DNA from: Hofstenia miamia
Lineage: Eukaryota > Xenacoelomorpha > Acoela
NCBI GenBank assembly: GCA_004352715.1
Contig: SCFE01000081.1
Span: forward strand, 1,423,638-1,487,637
DNA length: 64,000 nt
Direction of reading: 5' to 3'
In this document: one piece after another, positions 45,501-56,829 of the stretch
How positions within the stretch are numbered: the stretch's first letter is position 1
Layout: each line of letters starts with the position of its first letter
Notes under the pieces: generated by a model
Databases searched by the model: none
Seen by the model: only the letters and a program-made list of their open reading frames with translations
Told to the model about the DNA's origin: nothing
Translations under genes and position numbers: made by a program

Positions 45501-48297
45501 TAAATGAGCTTTGACAATAAATGAAGGCTGCATTTTTGGCTGGTGTAATACCGGGAGGGGGGGGGGTTCTACAAATCCAATTTAAATGAAACTAGGTCAA
45601 GAGGTAGTCTTGCTCATTTGGAGTTCATTTGAAGGGAAAAAATCAGTAGGTACTAGCAGGTGGCCACAACAGTTGGTTTTCCATGATGGAGTCTTCAAAA
45701 ATCGTGTTTTTTAAAAAATTTTCTATCCACTCAAAAGTGAGTTTTTTGTTCCTGAAGTAGGAAAGATTTAATTTTGTTTGCTCGGAGAGGTCAAGATAGA
45801 GTACAAGTACAATAGAACAATGGACTTAAACAATACCTATTTTTAGGTTTCTGTAAACGTGGGCATGAATTTTTTGGAAATATTTTTGAGACAATAATAA
45901 CAATATTAAATAAACTATTACGTATTTGAATGCAACGAATCATTCAAAATGGAAGAAAATGTTTCCAAGTATCTCATTGAACTGAGCAGCACTGATCAAA
46001 GGTGAAAAATTTGTTATAGAAAACATGAATTTTTATTTACTATTGTTTTCTATTGTATTCCATTGTTTTCATTGTTCTATTGTTTTAAAAAATTGGTACT
46101 GATAGAAAATATAAATATAAATTATAAAATTAATTTCAGATACTCACAAATTGTGACGGGCAAGGCCAATTAGAACCAATAGAAAAGATTTTCGAAGTCT
46201 AATACGATCACAGACAGACGTCAAAATTGAGCCTGCGGCTGTTCGCGGGGTATTGGTAAAACCTTTATGAATAAGAGCACGCCTACTCAGGCTACGAGTA
46301 ACTATGAATGTCTTACGGTCTTGTACGGGTATCAGAAATACTCTACCCGCACATTAATAGTTAGCATCTTATCCAAAACGATTCGTAAATTCTGTTGTAC
46401 ATGTAAGTGTTGGGCGCATTTATTGAAACTATATTCAGTGGTATGCATATGTATATAGAATGCAGCAGAGTCATCAAACCCGACCCAATTTTGTGTCAGA
46501 GTTCGTGTAGGCTCAGTTCTGTTGATTTGCTTTGTTTAGCATTGGGTCTTTTTTACTCCCTTCATTGTGTATGTAATTATTAGAAGAAATAATCAATAAG
46601 CATTTCATCTCGTTTTTTAATCTTGTAATACATGTAATGGATAGAAATAACATATCAAATTAATTGCACTTGGTAGAGAATAATGAAACTATCCAGAATA
46701 AAGTTTGAAAGGTTTCCCAAGAGTGTTTTCATACTCAACCCGATTTCGGGTTAGGGATCGAGCCTGTTGTTTTTTTATCTCTCTGAACTTGAATTTAATT
46801 TTTCTTACCATTAAAAATGATGATTTACAATTTTGGCTTTTAAATACTAATATTTTTGTAATTTAACTTTTGCACTTTTGCTGAATTAAAAGTATGTGTA
46901 AAGTTTTTGAATATTATTCTAACTTTAGCAGCATATAATATATATTTTGTATATAAAATTTGTTGTACTTTACTGTGTATATTTAGGTATTAAAGAGCCT
47001 TCAGAATAAAAAAGGCATGAGTAGAGACAGAAAGTCGACAATCCTACATCAACAACCTACGTATCAAACCTATCGTAAGAACAAAAAATTTTCTACGTTT
47101 CATCGCATGCGAACATCTCGCAGTGTAGGAAAGGAATGCTTCAATATTAATGAGCACATGAATGGATATTGGTGTGAACGCGAAGATGTAAAAAATAGCG
47201 GAATACTTGCCTCAATGACCAATAAACAAAGAGATTGCCAGGAAGCCATGTTTGAATTAGTTACATCAGAAGTTTCGTACCTCAAAAGCTTACTAATTAT
47301 AACAGATCATTTTATGTATAACATAGGTTCAAATCTGGAATGCTTACCTGCATACCAATGTAGAAAGCTTTTTCTTAATATTGATATCATTACCGAAATT
47401 TCTGAAAAATTAGTTGTAGCGCTTGAGGAATCTGCTCAGCAACAGCTTCTAGTACCTTATAACATACTCGATATTTTTGAAGAATACATACGATATTCAA
47501 TGGCGAAGCCATACATGTGGTATTGCAGCAACAAAATGCATCAACATCGAGTGATGAATAACATTAAAGAGAAAAAAAGAGAGAATAAGCAGTTTTTGGA
47601 ATTTCTTCAAAAATTGGAAAAATCACCGAGTGCTTGTGGCCAAAGACTTGATTCTTCTTTTATCATTCCACTTCAGCGCATAACACGTCTTCCTCTTCTA
47701 ATTGATGCAATTAGAAAGCGAGCAGATAATGAAGAACTCAAAAGTAAAGCAGAAATATGCTTACTAACTGCTAGCAAACTTGCGAATGAGTGCAATGATA
47801 AGACCATGGAGATTGAAGAACTCGAAAAACAGCAGTTGCTTCTTTCAGAGATCCAAGCAAAGCTTATATTTCCAAATACTTTTCAGCAGTGCTTCATTGT
47901 AAGCAACCATAGATTCTTGCTTTGCAGCGGAGTTGGCACTAAATATGCATGTAAGAAAGCTTATTTCGGTGGTTGGAAATTTGAAAGCACTTTAATCCAT
48001 CTGTTTCTTTTTAATGATTTTCTCTTAATAACCAAGAAAACCTCTAATAATCCTGATGAATATACTGCTATTGATCGTGTCTCTACCAGAACACGAAACA
48101 TAATTGTTTCTGACACTAGCTACTCTGGCTGGTTTATTATACCCGTTCCAGAAGCGTTGCTGACAAAAAGGCCAATTGGTTTAAAATTTAGAACAACTGA
48201 ATTTAAGCAAATCGAGCAGGTAATCATCCTTCAGTTTGATGCCAATGCAAGAGACGATTGGTACAATGCCTTTAAATCCATAGCAGTAGCAAAATGA
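42590..48297 (+). CDS. Dbl-family RhoGEF (DH-PH), ephexin-like, three exons
   Basis: Exons 42590-42847, 44495-44710 and 46987-48297 join in phase 0 throughout, giving 594 aa. It should catalyse GDP-GTP exchange on Rho-family GTPases at membranes or cytoskeleton. The N-terminal 240 residues are charged and low in recognisable structure (acidic run VKEEEEKT). The DH domain (about 244-435) shows conserved region 1 as AMFELVTSEVSYLKSL and conserved region 3 as FIIPLQRITRLPLLID. The PH domain (about 466-592) shows LFLFNDFLLITKK and ends with the C-terminal helix DDWYNAF (Trp 583). Best resemblance is to the ephexin group (ARHGEF5/15/16/19/26, NGEF), but the SH3 domain that normally follows PH is missing, since the stop comes right after PH. 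An acceptor AG touches the first ATG, so an upstream exon, coding or not, or a trans-spliced leader is likely. Confidence 0.85.
43132..43490. repeat. Small palindrome-rich repeat between two (AT)n tracts in RhoGEF intron 1
   Basis: Between (AT)n at 43132-43150 and 43434-43460 the motif TTACAAAACACCAA occurs twice in direct orientation (about 43182 and 43215). Its complement appears in TTGCGTTTTGTAACC, TTGGTGTTTTGAAC and TTGGGGTTTGTAACG. The block can fold into stem-loops and looks like a short foldback element or MITE. It has no coding capacity. Confidence 0.4.
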
Positions 48298-48974
48298 CAG
48301 TTACTGCATTTACAATAGCGTGCAATAGTTGAAAGCATTAGAGGAGAATGTAAATTTGAAAAATTTTGTCCCGAATAATTTTTGTAGTTATGGTAATTTC
48401 TAACAATACATTTTTGAATATTAATTATCAAGTGAACTAAATTATATTGCGGTTCTTTATTAAAATTAAAAAAAAGAAAAAATTTCATAACGCAGTCATT
48501 AATGAATAGTACAGTTAACTTCACTTGATGGAAGAATTCAAATTTTATTAGAAACACATATATTTTTAAGCAAACTCAATATTTGTGTAAGAATTATAAA
48601 TTTTGAAATTGGGGCAAATACCTTCTCAAAGTTTTAAACTGATACATTTTAAGGGGATTCATTTAGAATGAGCAAGCATTGGAAGAAACTAACGTGATAT
48701 CTTACATGAATGGACACTTTGAAAACATAGATGAAATTTGCAACAATAACAAATGTGATTGCCACATATAGTTTATATTCTATTGGTTGCTTTATGTAGA
48801 ATAAAATATGCACTCATAATTTTATGCGAAGCATTCTATAAGAAAACGAGTTTTAAATACTGTGAAAGCACTAAGGAAATTATTTAAACACGTCAAGCCT
48901 CTTTACTATTACTCGCTAAGTACAAGAAATACTTCAGAAATATGATTCATTGTCAGAGAAGTCTTACAGTAAGG

Positions 48975-49007
<33 letters not shown>
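48298..49007. other. 3' flank of RhoGEF and (AT)n tract
   Basis: AT-rich with no supported gene. (AT)n at 48976-49007 is the insertion site of the Tc1 element. Confidence 0.5.
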
Positions 49008-49010
<3 letters not shown>

Positions 49011-49284
49011 TTATGCTCAGATTTATTGGCACAGTCTAACAAAACTCTAATTTTGTCTTATAAATCCTAAAAAAAGGTTAAATAAAAGAAAACCACAATG
49101 TATATTATGTATTTTAAAATGCCCTTTCCAATGCAGCAATCGAATTTCAGAAAAAATAAATGACAAAGAAACTGCAAACAAAATTGTAAAAAATGCTTGT
49201 TTAAAATTATTGGCACGGCTTTCTTTTTCTTTTAGTATCAGTATAATATCAATTAATTTCAGGTTTACATGCTTTCTGAACTTN

Positions 49285-49435
49285 TTTAACAGCTTCTGAA
49301 AAGGACCGAATTGTTGCAGGCCTTTCAGAAAGAAAGTCTCTCATAGACCTGGCTAAGGAGCTTGGAAGAGATCGAAGAACGTTGTCTTCATTCGTGAAGA
49401 ATCGTAACACGAAGTCAAGAAAATACAAGGGCTCA
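49285..49435 (+). pseudogene. N-terminal helix-turn-helix fragment of a second Tc1-like transposase
   Basis: The frame reads TASEKDRIVAGLSERKSLID, then LAKELGRDRRTLSSFVKN and KSRKYKGS, a helix-turn-helix like those of Tc1/pogo-type transposases but different from the 340-aa transposase next to it. It is bounded by an N at 49284 and N run 49436-49456, with the same 53 bases outside each. So it is either a nested element or, more likely, a contig misplaced during scaffolding. Confidence 0.55.
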
Positions 49436-49606
49436 NNNNNNNNNNNNNNNNNNNNNTTTAGTATCAGTATAATATCAATTAATTTCAGGTTTACATGCTT
49501 TCTGAACTTTATATAGCCATATTATGCTTCTTTAATGCTAATTCCGTGAATAATTTTTTTTTCAGATAATTNATTATAAGTGACTAAATTATAATTTTCA
49601 ATCGCC

Positions 49607-50629
49607 ATGGTTAAAACTAAGGAACACAGCAAAGACATCAGGAAGTTTGTTGTAGCATGCCATACCAATGGGGAGGGCTATGATAAGATTTCAAAGAAGA
49701 TAAACCTTCCCAAATCCACTGTTAGAGCCATAATAAACAAATTCAAATTGCATGGCATCATTATGAATTTAGATGGTAGAGGGAGAAAAAGGATTCTTTC
49801 CCCAAGAGATGAACGGAAAATAGTTCGACAAGTAAACCAAAACCCAAGGATCACTGCTGGGGAGATTGTTGATGAACAGAGCACCTCTGGAGTGAATGTA
49901 TCTCGACATACAGTTGGTAGAGTTTTGAAGAGAGCTGGTTTAAAAGCGTGTCGTCCGAGAAAGACTCCATTATTGAAGCCTATGCACCTGAAGGCAAGGC
50001 TAGCATTTGCAAATCGTCATATTGATAAAGATGTTGCCTTCTGGAAACGTGTTCTATGGAGTGACGAAACGAAAATAGAGTTATTTGGCCATAATAAAGT
50101 GTCTTCTATTTATAGAAAATCTGGCAAAGCTTTCCTGCCTAAGAACACCATACCTACAGTGAAGCACAGTGGAGGCAGTTTGATGTTTTGGGGATCCTTT
50201 GCTGCCTCTGGGCCAGGGCGACTTGTTAAGGTCACAGGTATCATGAAAAAGGAAGATTATGTTAAAATATTGGATGAAAACCTGAAAGACTCTGCTAAAG
50301 AGCTCTCACTTGGTCGTTGTTGGTGGTTCATGCAAGATAATGACCCAAAGCATTCGGCTAAACTGACTAAGAAATGGTTTGAGGACAATCATATTAATGT
50401 TTTGGAGTGGCCATCCCAAAGCCCGGACCTTAATCCAATTGAAAATTTATGGAGAACATTAAAATTGAGGGTAATGCAAAGGAAGCCTACGAATCTTATT
50501 CAATTGGAGGAATATTGTCAGGAAGAGTGGGCTAAAATTACTACTGAAGAGTGCAACAACTGTGTTGAAAACTATGAAAAGCGACTGAGAAAGGTAATCA
50601 AGGCTAAAGGCTATACAATTGATTATTAA
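49607..50629 (+). CDS. Tc1-family transposase, 340 aa, apparently intact
   Basis: Cut-and-paste DDE recombinase acting in the nucleus on its own TIRs. It has an N-terminal paired-like DNA-binding region with two helix-turn-helix parts (GEGYDKISKKINLPKSTVRA near 24-43; ITAGEIVDEQSTSGVNVSRH near 82-101) joined by a GRGRKR linker (AT-hook-like). The catalytic Asp blocks are LWSDETKIELFG and MQDNDPKHSA. The third acidic residue lies in SPDLNPIENLW, Glu 34 residues after the second Asp (DD34E), with GGSLMFWGSF between. Length is normal for Tc1 (about 340). There is no stop or frameshift. Codon use is less AT-biased than in neighbouring pseudogenes. The closest style is the fish/amphibian-type Tc1 elements known for horizontal spread. 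Confidence 0.93.
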   Translation: MVKTKEHSKDIRKFVVACHTNGEGYDKISKKINLPKSTVRAIINKFKLHGIIMNLDGRGRKRILSPRDERKIVRQVNQNPRITAGEIVDEQSTSGVNVSRHTVGRVLKRAGLKACRPRKTPLLKPMHLKARLAFANRHIDKDVAFWKRVLWSDETKIELFGHNKVSSIYRKSGKAFLPKNTIPTVKHSGGSLMFWGSFAASGPGRLVKVTGIMKKEDYVKILDENLKDSAKELSLGRCWWFMQDNDPKHSAKLTKKWFEDNHINVLEWPSQSPDLNPIENLWRTLKLRVMQRKPTNLIQLEEYCQEEWAKITTEECNNCVENYEKRLRKVIKAKGYTIDY

Positions 50630-50842
50630 ATAAACCGTGCCAATAATTTTGAACAAGCATTTTTTACAATTTTGTTTGTAGTTTCTTTGTTATTTATTTC
50701 TTCTGAAATCTGATTGCTGCATTGGAAAGGGCAGTTTAAAATACATAATATACATTGTGGTTTTCTTTTATTTAACCTTTTTTTAGGATTTATAAGACAA
50801 AATTAGAGATTTGTTAGACCATGCCAATAAATGTGAGCATAA

Positions 50843-50845
<3 letters not shown>

Positions 50846-50897
<52 letters not shown>
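50846..50897. repeat. (AT)n microsatellite flanking the Tc1 element
   Basis: TA dinucleotides with two ACATATATACAT interruptions, continuous with the tract on the other side of the transposon. Confidence 0.9.
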
Positions 50898-51181
50898 CAG
50901 TAAAAGGAAAACACATTGAACGTTTCGATTATATTATGTAATCATCATCAGCAAATAAAATTTTAAGATCATTACAAGAACAAAGTATTCAAAAATTGAG
51001 AAGCCATTGAAATTAACAACATCCCAAAACAAAGTTATTAAATAAACAAATTAGTCCAACAAAGTATTTATATTTATTTTAGTGTAGTTTGTATATTGTA
51101 AAAATATTTTTGCCACAAATTATTTGCTGAAGATGATTCTATAATTTAATCGAAACATTCAATGTGTTTCCTTTTAAAATG
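50898..51181. repeat. Inverted-repeat element with hammerhead-like cores
   Basis: The first ~65 bases (CAGTAAAAGGAAAACACATT and on) are the complement of the last ~60 (ending AATGTGTTTCCTTTTAAAAT). Both arms, read outwards, contain CTGANGA - stem - GAAAC: right arm 51127-51156, left arm 50951-50922 on the minus strand. Between the two core parts lies a complementary pair (GATTA/TAATC left, GATT/AATC right) that could form stem II. Such phrases occur in Penelope-like elements and other hammerhead-bearing repeats. It has no coding capacity. Confidence 0.5.
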
Positions 51182-51211
51182 TATTCATTAAGTAAACTTT
51201 CAAGAAACTAT

Positions 51212-51666
51212 ATAATATATATATATATATATATATATNNNNNNNNNNNNNNNNNNNNNNNNNNNNNNNNNNNNNNNNNNNNNNNNNNNNNNNNNNNNNN
51301 NNNNNNNNNNNNNNNNNNNNNNNNNNNNNNNNNNNNNNNNNNNNNNNNNNNNNNNNNNNNNNNNNNNNNNNNNNNNNNNNNNNNNNNNNNNNNNNNNNNN
51401 NNNNNNNNNNNNNNNNNNNNNNNNNNNNNNNNNNNNNNNNNNNNNNNNNNNNNNNNNNNNNNNNNNNNNNNNNNNNNNNNNNNNNNNNNNNNNNNNNNNN
51501 NNNNNNNNNNNNNNNNNNNNNNNNNNNNNNNNNNNNNNNNNNNNNNNNNNNNNNNNNNNNNNNNNNNNNNNNNNNNNNNNNNNNNNNNNNNNNNNNNNNN
51601 NNNNNNNNNNNNNNNNNNNNNNNNNNNNNNNNNNNNNNNNNNNNNNNNNNNNNNNNNNNNNNNNNA

Positions 51667-51713
<47 letters not shown>

Positions 51714-51715
51714 CC
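51212..51715. repeat. (AT)n microsatellite with a 427-base gap
   Basis: TA/ATT-interrupted dinucleotide on both sides of N run 51239-51665. Confidence 0.9.
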
Positions 51716-51794
51716 CACAAATAACAGATTCAGCATTGAATAGCGACTGAACTTAAAGGAAATAAACTTCATGCTGGGTTACATGTCTCTTAAG

Positions 51795-51969
51795 TGCTAG
51801 AAGCTGCGTACCTCTATACCATACACACATTTATTAGATCTGTGGAGGCTCACTGCCGCGTTGATACTATTTCTTTTAGAGTACCTCTAAATATCAATTA
51901 TAATTCTAAGGATGAATCTCTATCAAGACCACTTGCCATGGGAACTCTACTCAATTTGTATATGAAAAA
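51795..51969 (+). other. Possible orphan exon, unrecognised
   Basis: After an acceptor-like CTCTTAAG, the frame reads LEAAYLYTIHTFIRSVEAHC, RVDTISFRVPLNINYNSKDE, SLSRPLAMGTLLNLYMKK and meets a GTATGC donor. Composition is balanced and unlike the surrounding noise. The frame would continue to 52057, but that part becomes Ile/Phe-rich. No partner exons were found before the LINE at 54.4 kb or behind the gap, so either the gene is mostly hidden or this is chance. Confidence 0.3.
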
Positions 51970-54390
51970 GTATGCAAAATTTGTTGTGTGGATAATTGTG
52001 GAAATTTTTTTCATATTTGTGCACAAAATTATTTGGAAGTCACCCTTCAAGATATAACTCTTAAAATTAGATGTGACAAAAATTAAATTGTATCAAAAAT
52101 GAACAAAAAGTATTCGTATTGGTTTTCTTAAATGAAGAAAATGAATACATAGTGAAAACGATATTGGAAGCTTTAAATTTACAAAAAATTGTCAATGTCT
52201 TTCACTATGTTGAGAATGTTTAGCCTTTAAAAGTGATTGATCAAAACTTAGACAAAGGGGTTATGATTTTATGAAAAACAATTTTAACAATTATTTTTCT
52301 TAAATGAAGCTTCGTTTTCCAATATTTTTTGAGGTATTGCTGTTTGAGAATCTCACATATAATTAATTATCTATTTCGAACACAATTAAATTTCCACTTG
52401 ACATATTTATAGTGTGTGAAACAGTAACCAATAGATATGTGAAAATACTGTCCAATAAAACTAATGGGAATGTCTTGTGCAGCTTAGGCGCATAGACTAA
52501 TTCATTACGAAAAAGGTGGAAGAGTCTATCTATAACTCTATCTCGTCATGTCATGAAAGAATTTCTTATATTATGTTGATCCAAATAAGCAAGTAGCTAC
52601 TATTGAATTGGCAAAGCGTTGCCAAATAGACACTTAAATTTAATCAGTATCAAAACATCTTGATTCTATTTGATTTTTTAGCATGGATAATATTCAATTT
52701 TTCATTAAAGTTTCAAAACTGCTTTTACTTTTATATTACTGATTTGCTTAGAAATAGTTTTTCAATATTTTATAAGTATAACTTTCGACTTAGAATTTAT
52801 TACATAAATGTTTCTAAGATATATCGTACAGCATACATTAGAACAGTTTCTCAATTAAATTTATAATTGTGCAACTTGTTTACTAACATGTTTTTATATG
52901 AAACTTTAACGCGTTTGAAATTTGTTTGAAAGTTTAGGTGCGTTAATTTTTTGAGAAAATTAAAAAGCTTTAATCAAATTCTGCAATCATTTTAAAAAAT
53001 AAATTGAAAGATTGAAATATGATATGATTTGAAACTTAATAATTATTCAAGTTTGTATTGAGCGAGTAAAATTATTAATTATTGAGAGGCTTCATAGGAC
53101 ACAACGATTATAGAATTTGAACTATAATAGAGGGTTTTTGAAAAAAAACAAAATTTACTGGAACTAAAAAGTAAAATTTCCGAAGCTGTAGGCCTGTATA
53201 AAATTTTTCAGTATATTTCTGAAAGTACCGGTAAAGACAGTGGTGTATAGGGAAAATTTCGCTATAAAATATTAGACGACACACATAGGTCCACTCTCAA
53301 AATACATTGTTCTGCGGGGGAACGTAGAAAAAACATCTTAAGCATATCATCTTCAAGACTAAACTCGTAAAAGTAGATCTGACTAAGAAAAAAATCTCAA
53401 GAACAAAATCTCGCGAACTTTTTCTAATTAAAATTCCAATAAAACAGCGCATATCGAAATACGTTGTTCTGGCTGCCGATTAGCTGAACACAGATGCGTA
53501 AACTTTCGAATGTTTAAATCACTTGGACTTTTATTTTCGTTGATTTTTCGGATGAGATAACGTCTTTGATATTTTAAGTTTGTAATTTTTAATAATTTTT
53601 GCACTAATAACCAGTATCAGAAATATTGAACGAAGGTACTATATATTATGACAATATTTACTATAGTGACCTCTAGACAAGATTGACCTCAGACCTATAT
53701 TCATCATAGTATCATTTTGATTAGTAAGCATGAATGATGTTGACGACACCATGTTGATGTTGATTTGTGGTCACATAAAGGCAGAATATTGAAAAAATCC
53801 AAGCTTCCTCCTTCAATGACAAACATACAATACATAGTCAATCACACAATGTTATTTTTCAACTGCAAAATACACTGATTTATATAAACTATCAAGTATT
53901 CTATTGTATGAGGATGTAGAAGATTTCGGTTATTTCAGAAACAAATTATTTGAGGGAAATGATAATTTTTTTAATGAAATTAAAGAAGCAGAATATTTTC
54001 ATAAAAAAACACATTGTACAATAGTAAAGAAGCGAATTTCCAGGTTTCTCCAAAGCTGAGATCAAAATTGCATGTCAGTTATCATTTATGCTTCAAAATG
54101 TGCTCCAAATGTTGTAAATTTGATCACAGAAAAGTTCATGCGTAAATGATATTGATAACTGTATGTTTTGCATGAAAAATCATAATTTCATAGAATCTCC
54201 AAACAAAAATATAAAAGATCGGCATTGTTGTATAAAACTATTAATTGCAATAAGTATAGTAACAACGCAACAGATCATAATGAATTTAACAAAGAATGTC
54301 CTCTATGCAAAGAACAATTACAAATTACAAGATTAAAGACTAAGTATGAATAAATCCACCATTAATAACAAAGATATCATTTCCTTTACG
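51970..54390. other. AT-rich spacer, no gene recognised
   Basis: Frames are short and Lys/Asn/Ile-rich. A loosely repeated phrase, AAATACGTTGTTCTGGCTGCC at about 53456, recurs in similar form at 60067 (AAGATACGTCGTTTTGGCTA), so a dispersed repeat is probably present in both places. Confidence 0.35.
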
Positions 54391-54399
54391 CAATTAAAA

Positions 54400-56700
54400 A
54401 AAATAATTCGCAATAAATAAAATAAAATACATAAATATTAACTTTCAAAGTATTACAAATAAACATAAATTTTATGATCTATTAAACAATTTTGATTTAA
54501 ACTCTATTGTTGGAATTACAGAAACATGCCTAAAAATGATGATAAACTACGAAGTTTAAATAAAAATCTATTATTTTTCACAAAAAATAGGAATAAAGCC
54601 TAAAAAAGAATTCTCTTATCGGCTCTTAAAAACTTAAAACCTAAGGGCAGACATTTATTGTAAAAATTCAAAATACGAAATTTGATGGATTGGAGTAAAG
54701 ATAACTGTATATACCACTCTAATTAGTATTGGTTATTGTAGTAATAGACAATCATAAGAGGAATTTCAAAAACACAATGTTTAAGTAAGTTAACAAAGTC
54801 TCAAAAATATCTACAACAATTTTACCAATGGGTGATTAAGATCAAAATGATCCAAGTACAACAGAACGTAAAAATATTCATGTTATGATTGATATCTTTA
54901 ATATGAAACCAATTAATAACAGTACTCCAACACATATTCATTCAAAAAGTTTTTCATTATAGATTACATTATTTGTGATGCAAAAGAAGCAAAAAATTTT
55001 GAATAATTTGTAAAAAATTAAACTAAATAAAATAAATATACACTACGTTAATTCGAGAAGTAATGACCCCCAAAATACTTTTCTAAATCAATTACTATGC
55101 CTAGATTGGAAATTATTTTATAATTTGACAGCTGTTGATGAAAAAAATTGCATTAATTCTAAAATTTTAAACTATGTTTTTAATGGGCATTGTCTATTAA
55201 AAAAGTTAGAAAGAATAATCATCAAAATGAATTACTTAAATGAAATCAATGGTTATCAAATGAACCAAATCAATTATTTAAACTAAAACACAATACGTAC
55301 ATAAATTACTGTAAAAATAAAAATGGCAAAAATTTTGCTAAGAATAAATATATTAGAATCAGCATATCTAACAAATGCAAAAGACACTAGCACAATTTCT
55401 TGAAGTTACCATTTGAGAAGAAAAGCATAAAAGAAAAATGGAATATATATTAAAAATTTTCCACAAAAAATTCTTTCAGAGATCACATCAGTAAAGGATA
55501 AAAATGAAATCATATATGATTAACAAAAGATAGCTAATATACTTAATACAGACATTTATAAATCTAGGAAATTATACTGGTACCAAAGAGAACACAACCT
55601 CTATTAATGAAATGCAAATTCACAATAACTTACGGCATAAAGAACAATTTAGGATTTGCTTCATAACTCTACATTAGGTTAATGAAGTTTCACAAGAGTT
55701 AAACGTAAATAAACAATGTCAATATTATATAGACCATTATGTGATATTATAAACCAATGTATTTCTGAGGGTGTATTTTCGAATGATTTGAAAATGGCAC
55801 AAATGATACAAATACATGCAAATGGTGATTCTGAAGATTCAATAATGAATTACAGACCAAATTCAGTATACCCGACACAAGTAAGATATTTGAAAAAATA
55901 ATATATAACAAAATATATAATTATATTGAGAAATAAAATTTACTTCGATCGTTATAATTTGGATTATAAATAATTTTCAACAAATTATTACTTAATTCAT
56001 CTCTTAGTGGATTTGAGAAAATATATAACAAAACGAAAATGTATTCATTTTAACTCAAGCTTAGCAAAAGCATTCAGTTTAATAGATCATGGCATACTAA
56101 TAAATAAACTGCAACAATTATACAATTTTGAAGAATCAGCAATAAATTTAATTAGGTCTAATTTAAATAACAGACAACAATATGTAAAAATTAAAAACAT
56201 AAAATCTCATTCAATGATAATTAACCAACCATGAAGTCTCACAAGATTCAGGACAAAAAAGCACTTTTATTTAACATCTATGTAAATGACATCCAATTTC
56301 ATAATAAAATGCATACAATACCAATTAAATGGAAAATTATGATACTAAAATCATATATTCTTCTTCAATATTTGTATTCGTCATGTTTGTTGACAAAACT
56401 TGCCACAAAGATCAAAGAATAAACAAGAAAGATTTTTGAATTGGAGTTTAACTATCATATGTGAAAACAGCAATGAAGAAAATATCAGAAAAATTTACAA
56501 TATTTTTCATTAGACTATTTACAAAAACTAACATCATTACAAATATTTTTCAAAATTAGATAATGTTATCAATTACTTTACAGATCTATTGAACAAATTA
56601 TCGCCTGAAATTATAGAGGAATCTAATTTTAAGGAATTTGAGAAAAAAATTTAATTAGAATTATCACCATCACCACAGAAAAAAAACTTATTTGAATATT
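54400..56700 (+). mobile_element. Decayed full-length-type LINE (plus strand)
   Basis: About 54470-54535: FYDLLNNFDLNSIVGITETC, the I-x-x-I-x-x-T-E-T-W-L block at the start of an APE endonuclease. 55716-55901: MSILYRPLCDIINQCISEGV, FSNDLKMAQM and MNYRPNSVYPTQ (reverse-transcriptase blocks 1-3). 56007-56234: SLAKAFSLIDHGILINKL (the K-A-F-D-x-x-D-H block with the first Asp replaced by Ser) and LNNRQQYVKI. 56231-56422: LLFNIYVNDI. About 56560-56660: the C-terminal SNYFTDLLNKL-like region and a final FKEFEKKI. Stops and frameshifts throughout: a relic of the CR1/L2/jockey-like group, same general type as families A and B. Confidence 0.6.
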
Positions 56701-56829
56701 CAAAGAATAAAGTCTGTAACTAAATAATATCAACTTGCAGCTAAGTGGAATTATAGAAAAACAATATACTTTAAACCTTAGATAGTATTTTTATACTTTT
56801 TTGTAATGCACAAAGGATTAAAATAAATT

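Larger units (their letters stand above)
49008..50845 (+). mobile_element. Tc1-type transposon with about 210-bp terminal inverted repeats
   Basis: The left TIR 49008-49217 starts CACTTATGCTCAGATTTATT. The right TIR 50635-50845 is its complement, ending GAGCATAAGTG. They match along their whole length with few differences. Both ends abut TA in (AT)n tracts, as expected for Tc1/mariner TA target duplication. The body holds an intact transposase. At 49284 and 49436-49456 the assembly is disturbed: 53 bases (TTTAGTATCAGTATAATATC and on) occur on both sides of a foreign 150-base piece. Confidence 0.92.

Noticed and set aside
48231-48557. 108-codon minus-strand frame overlapping the RhoGEF stop
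   Set aside because: Antisense of the PH domain plus AT-rich 3' flank, with no family resemblance.
50922-51156. Calling the two cores active hammerhead ribozymes
   Set aside because: The nucleotide at the presumed cleavage position is G and stem III is very short, so only a hammerhead-like motif is claimed.
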